From JANQMX01 sp965247175 (GTDB taxonomy: Bacteria; Pseudomonadota; Alphaproteobacteria; Kiloniellales; DSM-21159): a stretch of 64,000 bases of DNA. The stretch lies in contig OZ252006.1 in the NCBI GenBank assembly GCA_965247175.1, positions 4,464,001 to 4,528,000 on the forward strand, read 5' to 3'. Shown here in pieces: positions 25,802 through 34,717 of the stretch. How positions within the stretch are numbered: the first letter of the stretch is position 1; every line of letters begins with the position of its first letter. The position numbers and the translations under genes are program-made. The notes below the pieces were generated by a model that saw only the letters and a list, made by a program, of their open reading frames with translations, had not been told where the DNA came from and did not search any database.

Positions 25802-25860
25802 CTCCTGCCTTTTCAGTGCCCCTTACGCTGACCCGGCCATACCGGAGATAGGGGGCAGGC

Positions 25861-27984
25861 ATGTCGGCGCAGACTTCTGACGACAGCGAAGATCTGGTCA
25901 AGCGCAGCTTTGGCCGCGGCATGGGGTTGGCTGTCAGCGCCTTCGCCATCTTCGTCTCGCTGGTTCATCTCTTCCTGGCGATCTTTCCCTGGCTGTCGGA
26001 GATTGATCGCAACATCTTCCACTTCGCCAGCTTTTCGCTGCTCTGCGCCCTGATCTTTCCTATGGCGCGGCGCCGCTGGTCGGCGACCAGCCGGCTGGGC
26101 TTCGCCATTGATCTGACCATCGGTCTGGCCACGGCCTTGGCGGCGACGTACCTCGCCTTCGCGCTCAATCCGATCTACGAGCGCGGCGTGCGTCTCAATA
26201 CCTTCGATTGGATCGCCAGCTGCGTCGTCATCCTCGGTGCCATCGAGCTGACGCGGCGCGCCGCTGGACTGGTTATTCCCATCCTCATCGTGCTCTCGCT
26301 GACCTACGTGGTGGCTTGGGGTAGCTGGATTGACGGTGTCTTCTCCTTCCCGGGCCTGTCGTGGGAGACGATGCTGTTCCGCTCGATCTACGGCGACGAA
26401 GCGTTGTTCGGCACCATCGCGCGCATCTCCTCGACCTACGTCTTCCTTTTCATCATCTTCGGCGCTTTTCTCATCCACTCCGGCGCGGGCGAGTTCGTCA
26501 TCGACCTCTCGCGGGCCATCGCCGGGCGCTTGGTCGGAGGGCCGGGCTTAGTTGCCGTCGTGGCTTCTGGCCTAACCGGGACCATCTCTGGCTCGGCCAT
26601 CGCCAACACGGCCTCGACCGGCGTCATCACCATCCCGCTGATGAAACGCGCCGGCTTCCAGCCGAAGTTTGCCGCCGGGGTGGAGTCCGCCTCGTCCACC
26701 GGCGGACAGCTCATGCCGCCGATCATGGGCGCCGGCGCCTTCGTCATGGCGAGCTTCACCCAGATCTCCTACGAGCATATCGTCGTCGTCGCCGCACTAC
26801 CGGCGCTGCTCTACTTCCTCTCGGTCGCCTTCTTCGTGCGCATCGAAGCCCGGCGCCTCAATTTGCAGCCCATGGCCAACGAAGGGCGCACCCTCGGCGC
26901 TGCGCTGCGCGACGGTGGGGCCAGCTTCATCATTCCCATCACCGTGCTGATTGCCCTCCTGGTTTCCGGCTTCACGCCAACCTATGCCGCCGTCATCGGC
27001 ATCCTGACGGTGATCGCCTCAAGCTGGCTGACCAAGCGCCCCATGGGCCTGCGCAGTGTCCTGAAGGCCTTGGACATGGGCGCGCGCAACATGGTGACGT
27101 CCGCCGTGCTGCTGTGCTCGGTCGGGCTGATCGTCAACGTCATCGCCACGGCCGGGGTGGGCAACACCTTCAGCCTGATGATTGCCGACTGGGCAAACGG
27201 CGTGCTGCTGATTGCCATCGTGCTAATTGCACTGGCCTCTCTGGTGCTCGGCATGGGGCTGCCGGTGACGGCCGCCTACATCGTGCTGGCCACGCTGTCG
27301 GCCCCGGCGCTCGCCGGCATGATCCAGGATTTCGTGGTGATCGAAGCCATCGCCGCCGGCACCTTGCCGGATACGGCCAAGGCGGTGCTTATGCTCGGTG
27401 CGCCCGAGGCGATCACCATGCTCGCTGGGCCCGTACCATACGAGCAGGCTCAGGCTCTGGTCGGCAGCCTGCCCTTGGAGGTCGCTGCCCCCTTGCGTGA
27501 CCTGGTGGTGCCGCCGGAAGCAGCCATGGCGGCCTTGCTCTCGGCCCACATGATCATCTTCTGGCTCAGCCAGGACTCGAACGTCACGCCACCCGTCTGC
27601 CTGGCGGCCTTCACCGCCGCGGCCATCGCGAAGTCGCCACCGATGTCGACCGGCGTGCAGAGCTGGAAGCTGGCCAAGGGCCTCTACATCGTGCCGGTGC
27701 TCTTCGCCTACACGCCGATTCTCTCGGGCGATTGGGCGGCGGCCTTTCAGGTCTTCGCCTTCGGGGTAATCGGCATTTATGCGCTGGCGGCAGGCATGCA
27801 GGGCTGCATGGAGCGGCCGCTGGCATGGCCTATTCGGATCCTGGCATTGGCTGCCGGTGTCGCCTGCCTCTGGCCGGGGGACCTGACCATCAACATTGCC
27901 GGTGTCGCCGCCACTTTCGCGCTCCTGGCCTTCAACCTGCGCTTCGGCCGCGTGCCCGAGCCGGTCACCCCGGCGGCAGAGTAG
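25861..27984 (+). CDS. TRAP transporter, fused small and large permease (DctQM type)
   Basis: 707 residues with roughly 18 membrane helices. The N-terminal ~180 residues are the four-helix DctQ-like part. The large DctM-like domain follows, with GAGEFVIDLSRAIAGRLVGGPGLVAVVASGLTG (~205-240) and SGSAIANTASTGVITIPLMKRAGFQPKFAAGVE. The second repeat carries LVLGMGLPVTAAYIVLATLSAPAL (~460-483) and WLSQDSNVTPPVCLAAFTAAAIA. This fused layout is typical of TAXI transporters. It imports the solute with Na+ or H+. ATG 25861 follows a GGGGGCAGGC stretch. A strong hairpin closes the operon. Confidence 0.93.
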   Translation: MSAQTSDDSEDLVKRSFGRGMGLAVSAFAIFVSLVHLFLAIFPWLSEIDRNIFHFASFSLLCALIFPMARRRWSATSRLGFAIDLTIGLATALAATYLAFALNPIYERGVRLNTFDWIASCVVILGAIELTRRAAGLVIPILIVLSLTYVVAWGSWIDGVFSFPGLSWETMLFRSIYGDEALFGTIARISSTYVFLFIIFGAFLIHSGAGEFVIDLSRAIAGRLVGGPGLVAVVASGLTGTISGSAIANTASTGVITIPLMKRAGFQPKFAAGVESASSTGGQLMPPIMGAGAFVMASFTQISYEHIVVVAALPALLYFLSVAFFVRIEARRLNLQPMANEGRTLGAALRDGGASFIIPITVLIALLVSGFTPTYAAVIGILTVIASSWLTKRPMGLRSVLKALDMGARNMVTSAVLLCSVGLIVNVIATAGVGNTFSLMIADWANGVLLIAIVLIALASLVLGMGLPVTAAYIVLATLSAPALAGMIQDFVVIEAIAAGTLPDTAKAVLMLGAPEAITMLAGPVPYEQAQALVGSLPLEVAAPLRDLVVPPEAAMAALLSAHMIIFWLSQDSNVTPPVCLAAFTAAAIAKSPPMSTGVQSWKLAKGLYIVPVLFAYTPILSGDWAAAFQVFAFGVIGIYALAAGMQGCMERPLAWPIRILALAAGVACLWPGDLTINIAGVAATFALLAFNLRFGRVPEPVTPAAE

Positions 27985-28001
27985 AGCGCCTCGGCAAAAC
28001 G

Positions 28002-28027
28002 AAACGGCGGCCGAAAGGCCGCCGTTT
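28002..28027. terminator. Bidirectional terminator between TRAP permease and PEP-CTERM gene
   Basis: A perfect 11-bp stem, AAACGGCGGCC / GGCCGCCGTTT with a GAAA tetraloop. Flanking A and T runs on both arms let it serve both convergent genes. Confidence 0.85.
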
Positions 28028-28054
28028 GTTGCGCGTGAGAAGGGCTGTAAGCCG

Positions 28055-28801
28055 TTAGGTGTGCTGGCGTCTCCGCCGAGCGAAGGCGAGGCCGGCGAGG
28101 CCAAGGCCGAAGAGCGCCAGGGTCGCTGGCTCGGGTAGACCAACGTTCACGTCGATGGCAACGCGGCCCAGCTCGGTACCGTCAAGCACCGAGGCAGTCA
28201 GGATGTAGCTGTACTGGCCGGGCACGTCGGGATCGAAGGGTCCGAAACTCGGCGGCGTGACACCGGGAACGGCCGGGTTTCCGGCAAGAAAGCCGAAGAG
28301 ATTGTTCTGGCTGCCCTGAAGCACGCTGTCGGTAACGAAGACGATTTCGATTGTCCCAAGCTCGGATTCCGGGGTGTTGAGGCCGGGATCGAAATCGTAC
28401 TTCAAGGTGAAGATAAAGTTCTCCAAGGTCTGCCCTGTGGGCGCCTCGATGTAGAAGTTGAAGTTCCAGAGAGCGCCTTCGGTGCTGCTGGGATTGCCCG
28501 GGCCGCCGAAGTTGGAGCCTGGCTCCGCGCTGTAGGTTCCGGCCCCGTTGTCCCCGACGGGCGGATTGGCGAAGCGCTCCGTCGCGCTCAACGCCAGAAT
28601 ACCGGTTCCATCGAAGCTCGACTGCGCCACGGCATCATTGGGAATGCCCGAGCCTCCGAAGGTTGCCTGCGGCAGCGGGCCAAAGGTGTCGAAGGTCGGC
28701 GTGGCCGACGCCGTGCCGGCGAAGCCAAACGCGGCCGCAGCGAAAATCGCCGCACTACACAACGCCTTAACGTCACGGAAAACAGAGCGAAACTGCACCA
28801 T
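28055..28801 (-). CDS. PEP-CTERM sorting-domain secreted protein
   Basis: 248 residues starting MVQFRSVFRDVKALC. A signal peptide with hydrophobic core AAIFAAAAFGFAG ends at TASA (~residue 31). The mature part is glycine- and proline-rich beta structure without a catalytic motif, including NFNFYIEAPTGQTLENFIFTLKYDF. The C-terminus has the tripartite PEP-CTERM signal: LPEPATLALFGLGLAGLAFA and the basic RRRRQ. Such proteins are processed by an exosortase and go to the surface or extracellular matrix. No exosortase is in this window. An ATG 21 bases upstream lacks a ribosome site. Confidence 0.88.
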   Translation of the reverse strand: MVQFRSVFRDVKALCSAAIFAAAAFGFAGTASATPTFDTFGPLPQATFGGSGIPNDAVAQSSFDGTGILALSATERFANPPVGDNGAGTYSAEPGSNFGGPGNPSSTEGALWNFNFYIEAPTGQTLENFIFTLKYDFDPGLNTPESELGTIEIVFVTDSVLQGSQNNLFGFLAGNPAVPGVTPPSFGPFDPDVPGQYSYILTASVLDGTELGRVAIDVNVGLPEPATLALFGLGLAGLAFARRRRQHT

Positions 28802-28961
28802 CTGAGGCCCCCCTCTCAGCATCAATCCATCAGCAGTCCTTGGGTTACACCAACCGGCGACGTCGCCTGTCAATCGCTACGACGTCAGCTTGAAGGATAC
28901 GGCGCGAAAACTTGGGGATATTAACGTTTTAGGCCCTTGAAAAGCCGTTTTCGCCGCCGCG

Positions 28962-29363
28962 CTAAGGGTTGCAGGCGACCACGACCTCCTCGCAGTCACC
29001 GCCGCCTTGGTCGATGCAGAACTCAATGGCGGCCTGCTCGGCCCGGTCCGGCTTGCGGGCGATACTGAGCCCCGGGCGTCCGATCTCGCCGGGGGCGATG
29101 CCGCCACAGTGGCCGGGCCCGAAGGCGAGCACCTGGACACAGTCTTGTTCGGCGCAGGCCTTGACGGCATCGCGCCGGGCCGTCTCCGGGTCGGGGCGCT
29201 CGGTCGCCATGCTCCAGCGTCCTGTCTGGTTGGAGTAGGCGATGGCGCCGTAGAGGCCGGAGTCGCTGACGACGCCGTCTTCGTCACCGAACAGGGAGCA
29301 GCCGGACAGCGTCGCCAACAGGGCGAGCAGGCAGAGGGCCGTGCGTGTTTGTCTCTTGGTCAT
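28962..29363 (-). CDS. DUF4189-like small lipoprotein
   Basis: 133 residues. A lipoprotein signal ends in the lipobox LSGC at about residue 22. The mature domain carries YGAIAYSNQTGRWSMATERPD (~38-58), then DAVKACAEQDCVQVLAFGPGHCGGIA and a second cysteine-containing half (CIDQGGGDCEEVVVACNP). The W-x3-GxAxS-like opening and the paired cysteines resemble DUF4189, found in secreted bacterial proteins of unknown function. It is probably anchored in the outer membrane or facing the periplasm with two or three disulfides. It stands alone between convergent and divergent neighbours. Confidence 0.7.
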   Translation of the reverse strand: MTKRQTRTALCLLALLATLSGCSLFGDEDGVVSDSGLYGAIAYSNQTGRWSMATERPDPETARRDAVKACAEQDCVQVLAFGPGHCGGIAPGEIGRPGLSIARKPDRAEQAAIEFCIDQGGGDCEEVVVACNP

Positions 29364-29505
29364 TCTCTGGCGTTTCGTGTGTTAGCCACTATGCAGGATC
29401 GATTGTTCCCAAAGCTCCCGAAGTATGACAAGCCGGCGGTGACGCGAAGGTGCATTTGGGCACAGTCTGCCCAACCTTCGATAACAGCTAAGGGAGACGC
29501 CAGGC

Positions 29506-30939
29506 ATGACGCTGGAGCTGAATAGCCGCGCCGATTTCACCTTGGATGTGGCGCGTCGCGTAGCACTCGAGGGAGAGGGGGTGGTCTTCGGCGAGGCCGC
29601 CGTCGCACGCATGACCCGCTGCCGCGAGAGCTTCATGCGCCTGCTCGACGACCCGGAGGTGGTGATCTATGGCGTCACCACCGGCTTCGGCCATCAAGCG
29701 CACAAACGTCTGACGCCGGAGGAGCGTTTGGCCCAAGGGTCGCGAGGCCATCATGCCCCGGCGACTTCCTTCGGCGAGCCTTTGCCGGAACGCGTGGTGC
29801 GCGCCGCGGCTCTCGCCCGCCTGACCAACTACGTGGAAGGACACGCGGCCATCTCGCCTCACGTGGCGATCAAGGCGGCGGAGATGCTGTCTTGGTCCGA
29901 GTTGCCTCAGGTCCCGGCGCTCGGCAACGGCTCCCCCGGCGAGATCCAGCCCTTGGCGCATCTCTACGCACCGCTGATGCATGACACGCCTCTGGCCGAG
30001 AAGGACGGTCTCGCCCTGGTCAACGGCAGCCCTTTTGGCACAGCGCTGCTGGTCGACGGCGCCTTTTCCGCCCGCAGGCGCTATGAGCTGGCACTCAAGG
30101 TCTTCGCTTTGGCGTGGGAAGCACTGATGGCGCCTTTGGCCCACATTGACCCGGCGCTCGATAGCCTCTGGGAGGATCCCTTCGAGGCGCATGTGTTGCA
30201 GAGCCTGCGCGCCTACCTGGAGGGCGCGCCGACGGAAGGGCGGCGCTATTACCAGGCGCCGGTCTCCTGGCGGAATGTGCCGCGCACGCTCGGATATGCC
30301 TTCCGCGTTGCCGAGCAGGTAGAGGCGACGGCAGAGATCTCCTTGCGCGCGGTCTCAGACAACCCCGTCTACATTCCACCCGATGAAGCCAACCCGGACG
30401 AACCATTTGGCCGGGTGCTCTCCAACGGCGGCTACCACAATGCCAAGGCTTATCCCTTGCTCGACGATCTCGCGGCTGCCAGCGCGGATCTTGCTCTGCT
30501 CTGCGAGCGGCAGGTCACGAAGCTCTTGGACGGCAACATCTCGCGCCTACCGCACAACCTGGTCGAAGACGCCGGGGTCTACATCGGCTGCACCGCCTTT
30601 TCGACGGTGGCCTATGCCGAGCAGGCGCGCTATGCGGCGCAGCGGACCTTTCTGCCCGGCGCCGAGGGCGGCGGCTTTGGCCAGAACGACGTGGCCGTGC
30701 CGACCTTCTTCGCCTGGCGCAAGGAAGGCGAGGCCGGGCGCAGCCTGGACTCGGCGCTGGCGCTCTTGGCTGTGGTCGCCAACCAGGCCTTGCGCATCAC
30801 CGGGCGGGAGGCGCCGCCGCGTCTCAAGGATTTCTCGGCCGAGATCGACCGCCATTTTCCACCGCTGACAGAGTCGCGCTTGATGGGGCCGGACCTGGAG
30901 CGCCTTCAAATACATTTCACGGAGAGCCTTTATAGCTGA
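29506..30939 (+). CDS. Histidine/aromatic ammonia-lyase homologue lacking the MIO-forming ASG
   Basis: 477 residues, slightly shorter than histidine ammonia-lyase (~510). The fold is clear: the Tyr loop IYGVTTGFGHQAHKRL (Y55), the core helix region with PLAHLYAPLM, WRNVPRTLGYAF with the conserved Arg (~262-273), VSDNPVYIP and GGYHNAKAYPLLDDLAAASADL. The tripeptide that should cyclise to the MIO cofactor, Ala-Ser-Gly in GASGDLAPLAH, is Ser143-Pro144-Gly145 in GSPGEIQPLAH. Proline cannot supply the serine side chain used in MIO, so classical ammonia elimination is doubtful. It may be a divergent enzyme or a pseudoenzyme. The start has GGGAGAC upstream. A chromate transporter gene follows 22 bases later, with no urocanase or hut genes nearby. 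Confidence 0.85.
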   Translation: MTLELNSRADFTLDVARRVALEGEGVVFGEAAVARMTRCRESFMRLLDDPEVVIYGVTTGFGHQAHKRLTPEERLAQGSRGHHAPATSFGEPLPERVVRAAALARLTNYVEGHAAISPHVAIKAAEMLSWSELPQVPALGNGSPGEIQPLAHLYAPLMHDTPLAEKDGLALVNGSPFGTALLVDGAFSARRRYELALKVFALAWEALMAPLAHIDPALDSLWEDPFEAHVLQSLRAYLEGAPTEGRRYYQAPVSWRNVPRTLGYAFRVAEQVEATAEISLRAVSDNPVYIPPDEANPDEPFGRVLSNGGYHNAKAYPLLDDLAAASADLALLCERQVTKLLDGNISRLPHNLVEDAGVYIGCTAFSTVAYAEQARYAAQRTFLPGAEGGGFGQNDVAVPTFFAWRKEGEAGRSLDSALALLAVVANQALRITGREAPPRLKDFSAEIDRHFPPLTESRLMGPDLERLQIHFTESLYS

Positions 30940-30961
30940 AGGCTTTGCTGCAAAGAGGGGA

Positions 30962-32167
30962 GTGCTCGAGGTCGTGAGTGGCGGAAGCAATGGGAGCGCG
31001 CGGGAGGTCTTTCTCGCTTTCCTGCAGCAGGGCTGCGTGTCCTTCGGCGGGCCGGTCGCCCACTTGGGCTACTTCCGCAAGGAGTTCGTCGAGCGCCGCG
31101 GTTGGCTGAGCGAAGGTGACTATGCCGGCCTCGTGGCGCTCTGCCAGTTCCTGCCCGGACCGGCGTCGAGCCAGGTCGGCATGGCGCTCGGCCACCGGCG
31201 CGCCGGCTGGTGGGGGGCGTTGGCGGCCTGGGTCGGCTTCACCTTTCCCTCGGCGCTTCTCATGTACTTCGCCGCCGTCGGCCTGCCGCTGGTCGGTGCC
31301 GGCGGTGGCTGGCTGATCGGCGTCAAGCTGGTCGCCGTCGCCGTGGTCACCCAGGCGGTCTGGCAGATGGCGCGCAACCTGGCGCCGAGCGGTCTGCGGG
31401 CCGTGATGGCCTTGTCCGCGGCGGCCTTTTCACTGCTCATCCCCGGCTTCGCGGGGCAGATCGGTGCCATCCTGCTCGGCGCCTTGGCCGGTTGGCTCTT
31501 CCTGCGCGAGGCCGATGCGGCCAAATCGGACGAGGGCGAGGCGAAGGGCTTCGTCTTGCCGAAAGTCGCCTTGGCCTGCCTCGTCGCCTTCGCCGCGCTG
31601 CTGCTCGCCGCCTTCGCCTTTTCCGGCGAAGGTGCCTTCGGCCTCTTCTCCTCCTTCTATCGCTCCGGCGCCCTGGTCTTCGGCGGCGGTCACGTGGTGC
31701 TGCCCTTCCTGGAGGCTGAGAGCGTCGGCCGGGAAGTCATGGAGCGCGACACCTTCATCGCCGGCTACGGCTTGGCTCAGGCCTTGCCCGGGCCGCTCTT
31801 CGCCTTCTCGACTTTCCTGGGCACGGCACAGGAGGTTTCGCCGGGCGGCACGCCCTGGGGGCTTCTCGGCGGCCTCATCGCCCTGGTCGCCATTTTCCTC
31901 CCCGGTGCGCTGCTGCTCTTCGGTGCCTTGCCCATTTGGGACTGGCTCAAGGGGCGGAGCCAGGTGCGCGCCGCCTTGGCTGGCGTCAACGCCGCCGTGG
32001 TCGGGCTGCTGCTCGCGGTGCTCTATGATCCGCTCTGGACCAGCGCCGTCACCACGTCGCTGCAGTTCGCCGTCTTCCTCGGCCTCGCCGCACTGCTCTT
32101 CGTGGTGCGCTGGCCGGCCTGGGCCATCGTGCTGGTCGGAGCCGCGGTGGGTGCGGTTATCCTCTGA
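30962..32167 (+). CDS. chrA: Chromate transporter (long-chain ChrA family)
   Basis: 401 residues from GTG 30962 with AAGAGGGG upstream. Two homologous CHR domains, each with about six helices: the first has FLAFLQQGCVSFGGPVAHLGYFRKEFVERRGWL and ALCQFLPGPASSQVGMALG (~15-85), the second YRSGALVFGGGHVVLPFLEAE and GYGLAQALPGPLFAFSTFLG (~225-285). The GGP and PGP motifs are diagnostic. It exports chromate or related anions across the inner membrane. Its 3' end overlaps the convergent desaturase gene by 11 bases. Cotranscription with the ammonia-lyase homologue is likely from the 22-base gap, though no functional link is obvious. Confidence 0.93.
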   Translation: MLEVVSGGSNGSAREVFLAFLQQGCVSFGGPVAHLGYFRKEFVERRGWLSEGDYAGLVALCQFLPGPASSQVGMALGHRRAGWWGALAAWVGFTFPSALLMYFAAVGLPLVGAGGGWLIGVKLVAVAVVTQAVWQMARNLAPSGLRAVMALSAAAFSLLIPGFAGQIGAILLGALAGWLFLREADAAKSDEGEAKGFVLPKVALACLVAFAALLLAAFAFSGEGAFGLFSSFYRSGALVFGGGHVVLPFLEAESVGREVMERDTFIAGYGLAQALPGPLFAFSTFLGTAQEVSPGGTPWGLLGGLIALVAIFLPGALLLFGALPIWDWLKGRSQVRAALAGVNAAVVGLLLAVLYDPLWTSAVTTSLQFAVFLGLAALLFVVRWPAWAIVLVGAAVGAVIL

Positions 32168-33077
32168 CCGCTTTCAGGATCTGGCCGGTGACGGCGAGGT
32201 AGCCGGGGGCGGTCACCTTGAGCCGCGGCTTCAGGACGTCGTGCGCTTTCGGCAAAGCGTGAAACGGCAGGCCGGGGTAGGCGTGGTGCTCCACGTGGAA
32301 GCACATGTTCCAGCAGAGAAAGCGCAGGAGAGGGTTGGTGTAGGTGGTGCGGGTGTTGGCGTACATGTCCGGCACCTGCGGGCAGAGGGTGTGCTCGGCG
32401 AGGAGATAGAGCCGTAGGAAAGGCTGCCCCAGCAGCACGGGAAGGACCCAGTAGATCAGCAGTGCATCGCTGCCGACTGCGATCGAACCAATGGCCAGCA
32501 CTGCATAGGCGAGCAAGTGCCAGCGGGCTTCCCTTACGATGGCAGTTTTCTGGGCATCGGGAATGAAAGCCGCGTCGACCCGTCCCAGGGCATGCTGGAC
32601 GAGAGCCTTGCCGTTTCCGAGCCAGTAGGTCGCGCCGCTGATGTGCCAGGCCCATTGGCCCAGCGTCTTCGGCTTGGGTGTGATGAGCTCCGGGTCGCGC
32701 TCAGGGTCTTGGGTGTAGCGGTGATGGGCGAAATGGAAGAGGCGGAAGTAGTCGGCCGGCAGCAGCAGAAGGAAGCCGGCCACCCGTGCCACGGCCTGGT
32801 TGAGCCGGCGGGACTTGAAGGCGGTACCGTGGATCGACTCGTGCAGCGGAGCGAAGAGAAAAATCAGGACGATGCCCTGGAACAACATGGCTGGCCACAG
32901 CCAGACTGTGCCATCCGCCACGGCTATCAGCAGTGTGCCCGTGACGATCAGGGCCAGATGGGGGAGGAGGTGCAAAAGCCCGGCGCGATCGCTCGTGACC
33001 AATAGGCTGCGAAGCGCCGCCCGCTCCTCCTTACCGAGCTTGCGCTCGCTGTCGCCTATGGTCTCAGCGAGGGCCAT
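32157..33077 (-). CDS. Fatty acid desaturase-like membrane di-iron enzyme
   Basis: 306 residues with about four to six hydrophobic segments and the three histidine boxes HESIH (~79-83), HFAHHRYT (~113-120) and FHVEHH (~256-261). The box spacing fits the membrane desaturase/hydroxylase superfamily, which uses a di-iron centre to oxidise lipid acyl chains or, in some branches, carotenoids or sphingolipids. The aspartate-rich DPERDPELITP after box two is also typical of a beta-carotene ketolase/desaturase-like branch. The exact substrate cannot be told. It ends 11 bases inside chrA and lies 15 bases downstream of fghA on no shared strand boundary that suggests function. Confidence 0.85.
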   Translation of the reverse strand: MALAETIGDSERKLGKEERAALRSLLVTSDRAGLLHLLPHLALIVTGTLLIAVADGTVWLWPAMLFQGIVLIFLFAPLHESIHGTAFKSRRLNQAVARVAGFLLLLPADYFRLFHFAHHRYTQDPERDPELITPKPKTLGQWAWHISGATYWLGNGKALVQHALGRVDAAFIPDAQKTAIVREARWHLLAYAVLAIGSIAVGSDALLIYWVLPVLLGQPFLRLYLLAEHTLCPQVPDMYANTRTTYTNPLLRFLCWNMCFHVEHHAYPGLPFHALPKAHDVLKPRLKVTAPGYLAVTGQILKAVRG

Positions 33078-33092
33078 GGTGTCTGGGTTTCC

Positions 33093-33950
33093 CTATCCGA
33101 CCAGCGCAGCGTGATGGTGGCGCAGGTGGTCTTCGATGAAGCTGGCGATAAAGAAATAGCTGTGGTCGTAGCCCTCTTGCATGCGCAGGGTCAGGGCTTG
33201 GCCGACGTCCTTGCAGGCGGTTTCGAAGAGCCCGGGCCGCAACTGCTCTTGCAGGAAGTTGTCGTCGCTGCCTTGGTCGACCAGCAGACCGGCCTTTGAC
33301 GGAGTTTTGCGGACCAGCACGCAGGCGTCGTAGTCCTGCCAAGTCGCCTCGTCGTTGCCGAGATAGCCGCGGAAGGCCTTCTGACCCCATGGCACCTGGG
33401 TCGGCGCGACGATTGGGGCGAAGGCCGAGCAGCTCTTGAAGAGATCTTGGTTCTTGAGATGGATGGTCAGTGCGCCGTGGCCGCCCATGGAATGGCCCAT
33501 GATGCCCATACGAGCCAGGTCGCCATGAAAACGCGCCTCGATGATCGCAGGAATCTCTTTGGTCACGTAGCTGTACATGCGGTAGGCCGCAGACCAGGGT
33601 GCCTGGGTTGCATCGAGATAGAAGCCGGCACCGCTGCCGAAGTCGTAGCTCTCGTCCTCGCCAGGGAAGCCTTGACCGCGCGGCGAAGTGTCCGGGGCGA
33701 CAACCAGAAGGCCGAGCTCGTTGGCCACTCGTTGGGCGCCTGCTTTGACGGTGAAGTTCTCCTCGGTGCAGGTCAGGCCCGACAGCCAAACGACCACCGG
33801 CACCATCTCTCCGTCGATCTCCCGCTGCGGGCGGTAGATGGAGACCCGCATGGTTCCATTGCAGGCCTCGGAATGGTGACTGAAGACGGTCTGCACGCCG
33901 TCGAAGGAGCGGTTGGCGCTGACGGGCTCGAGCGCGGTGATGTCGGTCAT
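33093..33950 (-). CDS. fghA: S-formylglutathione hydrolase
   Basis: 285 residues, esterase D family. Motifs in order: VVVWLSGLTCTEENF (oxyanion region, ~52-66), VVAPDTSPRG (~83-92), the nucleophile elbow GHSMGGHGAL (Ser ~149), the Asp in DQGSDDNFL (~226) and the His in GYDHSYFFI (~258). It hydrolyses S-formylglutathione to formate and glutathione, the step after class III alcohol dehydrogenase, whose gene is two genes upstream. The start MTDITALEPV at 33950 fits the family. An SDR gene lies between and ends 23 bases upstream. Confidence 0.96.
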   Translation of the reverse strand: MTDITALEPVSANRSFDGVQTVFSHHSEACNGTMRVSIYRPQREIDGEMVPVVVWLSGLTCTEENFTVKAGAQRVANELGLLVVAPDTSPRGQGFPGEDESYDFGSGAGFYLDATQAPWSAAYRMYSYVTKEIPAIIEARFHGDLARMGIMGHSMGGHGALTIHLKNQDLFKSCSAFAPIVAPTQVPWGQKAFRGYLGNDEATWQDYDACVLVRKTPSKAGLLVDQGSDDNFLQEQLRPGLFETACKDVGQALTLRMQEGYDHSYFFIASFIEDHLRHHHAALVG

Positions 33951-33973
33951 GGAGGGCTTCGTTCCTGTCGGGC

Positions 33974-34696
33974 TTAAGGATGGGAGGATGGCATGACGAC
34001 AATCTGGGTCAAGCTGACATGCCGCGGCTGGGTAACGGCGAACACCACCGTTCGAGCGATGTCTTCTGGCTGCAGACATTCATCGTAAGAATCGTAGAAG
34101 GACTGTCCGATCTCGCGGTCGCCCCAGCGAGTCTCGGCGAAGTCGGTGCGTACCACGCCGGGCAGAATCTCCAAAACACGGACTCCGGCATCTAGATAGT
34201 CCAAGCGAAGCGCTTGGCTGAAGCCGTGCACGGCGAACTTGCTGGCGTTGTAGGGCGCGCCTTTGGCGTAGGCGGTGATGCCGGCGATGGAGCCCAGGTT
34301 GACGATGTCGCCGCTGCCGCGCGCGATCATCTGCGGCACCACCGCATGGGTCAGACGCATGAGGCCGATGACGTTGGTCTCGATGATGGCGGCCCACTGC
34401 CCGACATCGCCTTCGTGGAAGGGGCGACGACCCCCGATGTCGTGGCCGGCATTGTTGACCAGCAGATCGATCGTTTGCCAGTCCTCCGGCAGGCGCTCGA
34501 AAAGGCTCTCAACCGATGCTGGGTCGGTGATATCGAGGGTCACGGGCAAGGCCCCGTCACCGATCCCAGTGGCTAGCGCCTCCAACGGGTCCGCACGGCG
34601 GCCGCAGACAATCACGCGATAGCCAGCCTCCGCGAGGGCGAGAGCCGAGGCCCGGCCGATACCCGTGCCGGCGCCGGTGATCAGGGCTGTTTTCAT
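33974..34696 (-). CDS. SDR-family NAD(P) oxidoreductase (YdfG-like)
   Basis: 240 residues. The classical SDR motifs are all here: TGAGTGIGRA (cofactor, ~8-17), NNAGH (~83-87), the catalytic Ser in LGSIAG (~134), and Tyr/Lys in YNASK (~147-151). It is of the YdfG type that reduces 3-hydroxy acids or malonic semialdehyde. It sits between the formaldehyde genes adhI-like and fghA and probably shares a transcript with fghA. An involvement in formaldehyde metabolism is not implied by its sequence. Confidence 0.85.
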   Translation of the reverse strand: MKTALITGAGTGIGRASALALAEAGYRVIVCGRRADPLEALATGIGDGALPVTLDITDPASVESLFERLPEDWQTIDLLVNNAGHDIGGRRPFHEGDVGQWAAIIETNVIGLMRLTHAVVPQMIARGSGDIVNLGSIAGITAYAKGAPYNASKFAVHGFSQALRLDYLDAGVRVLEILPGVVRTDFAETRWGDREIGQSFYDSYDECLQPEDIARTVVFAVTQPRHVSLTQIVVMPSSHP

Positions 34697-34717
34697 GGCG
34701 CATCCCTCTCAAGCAGA

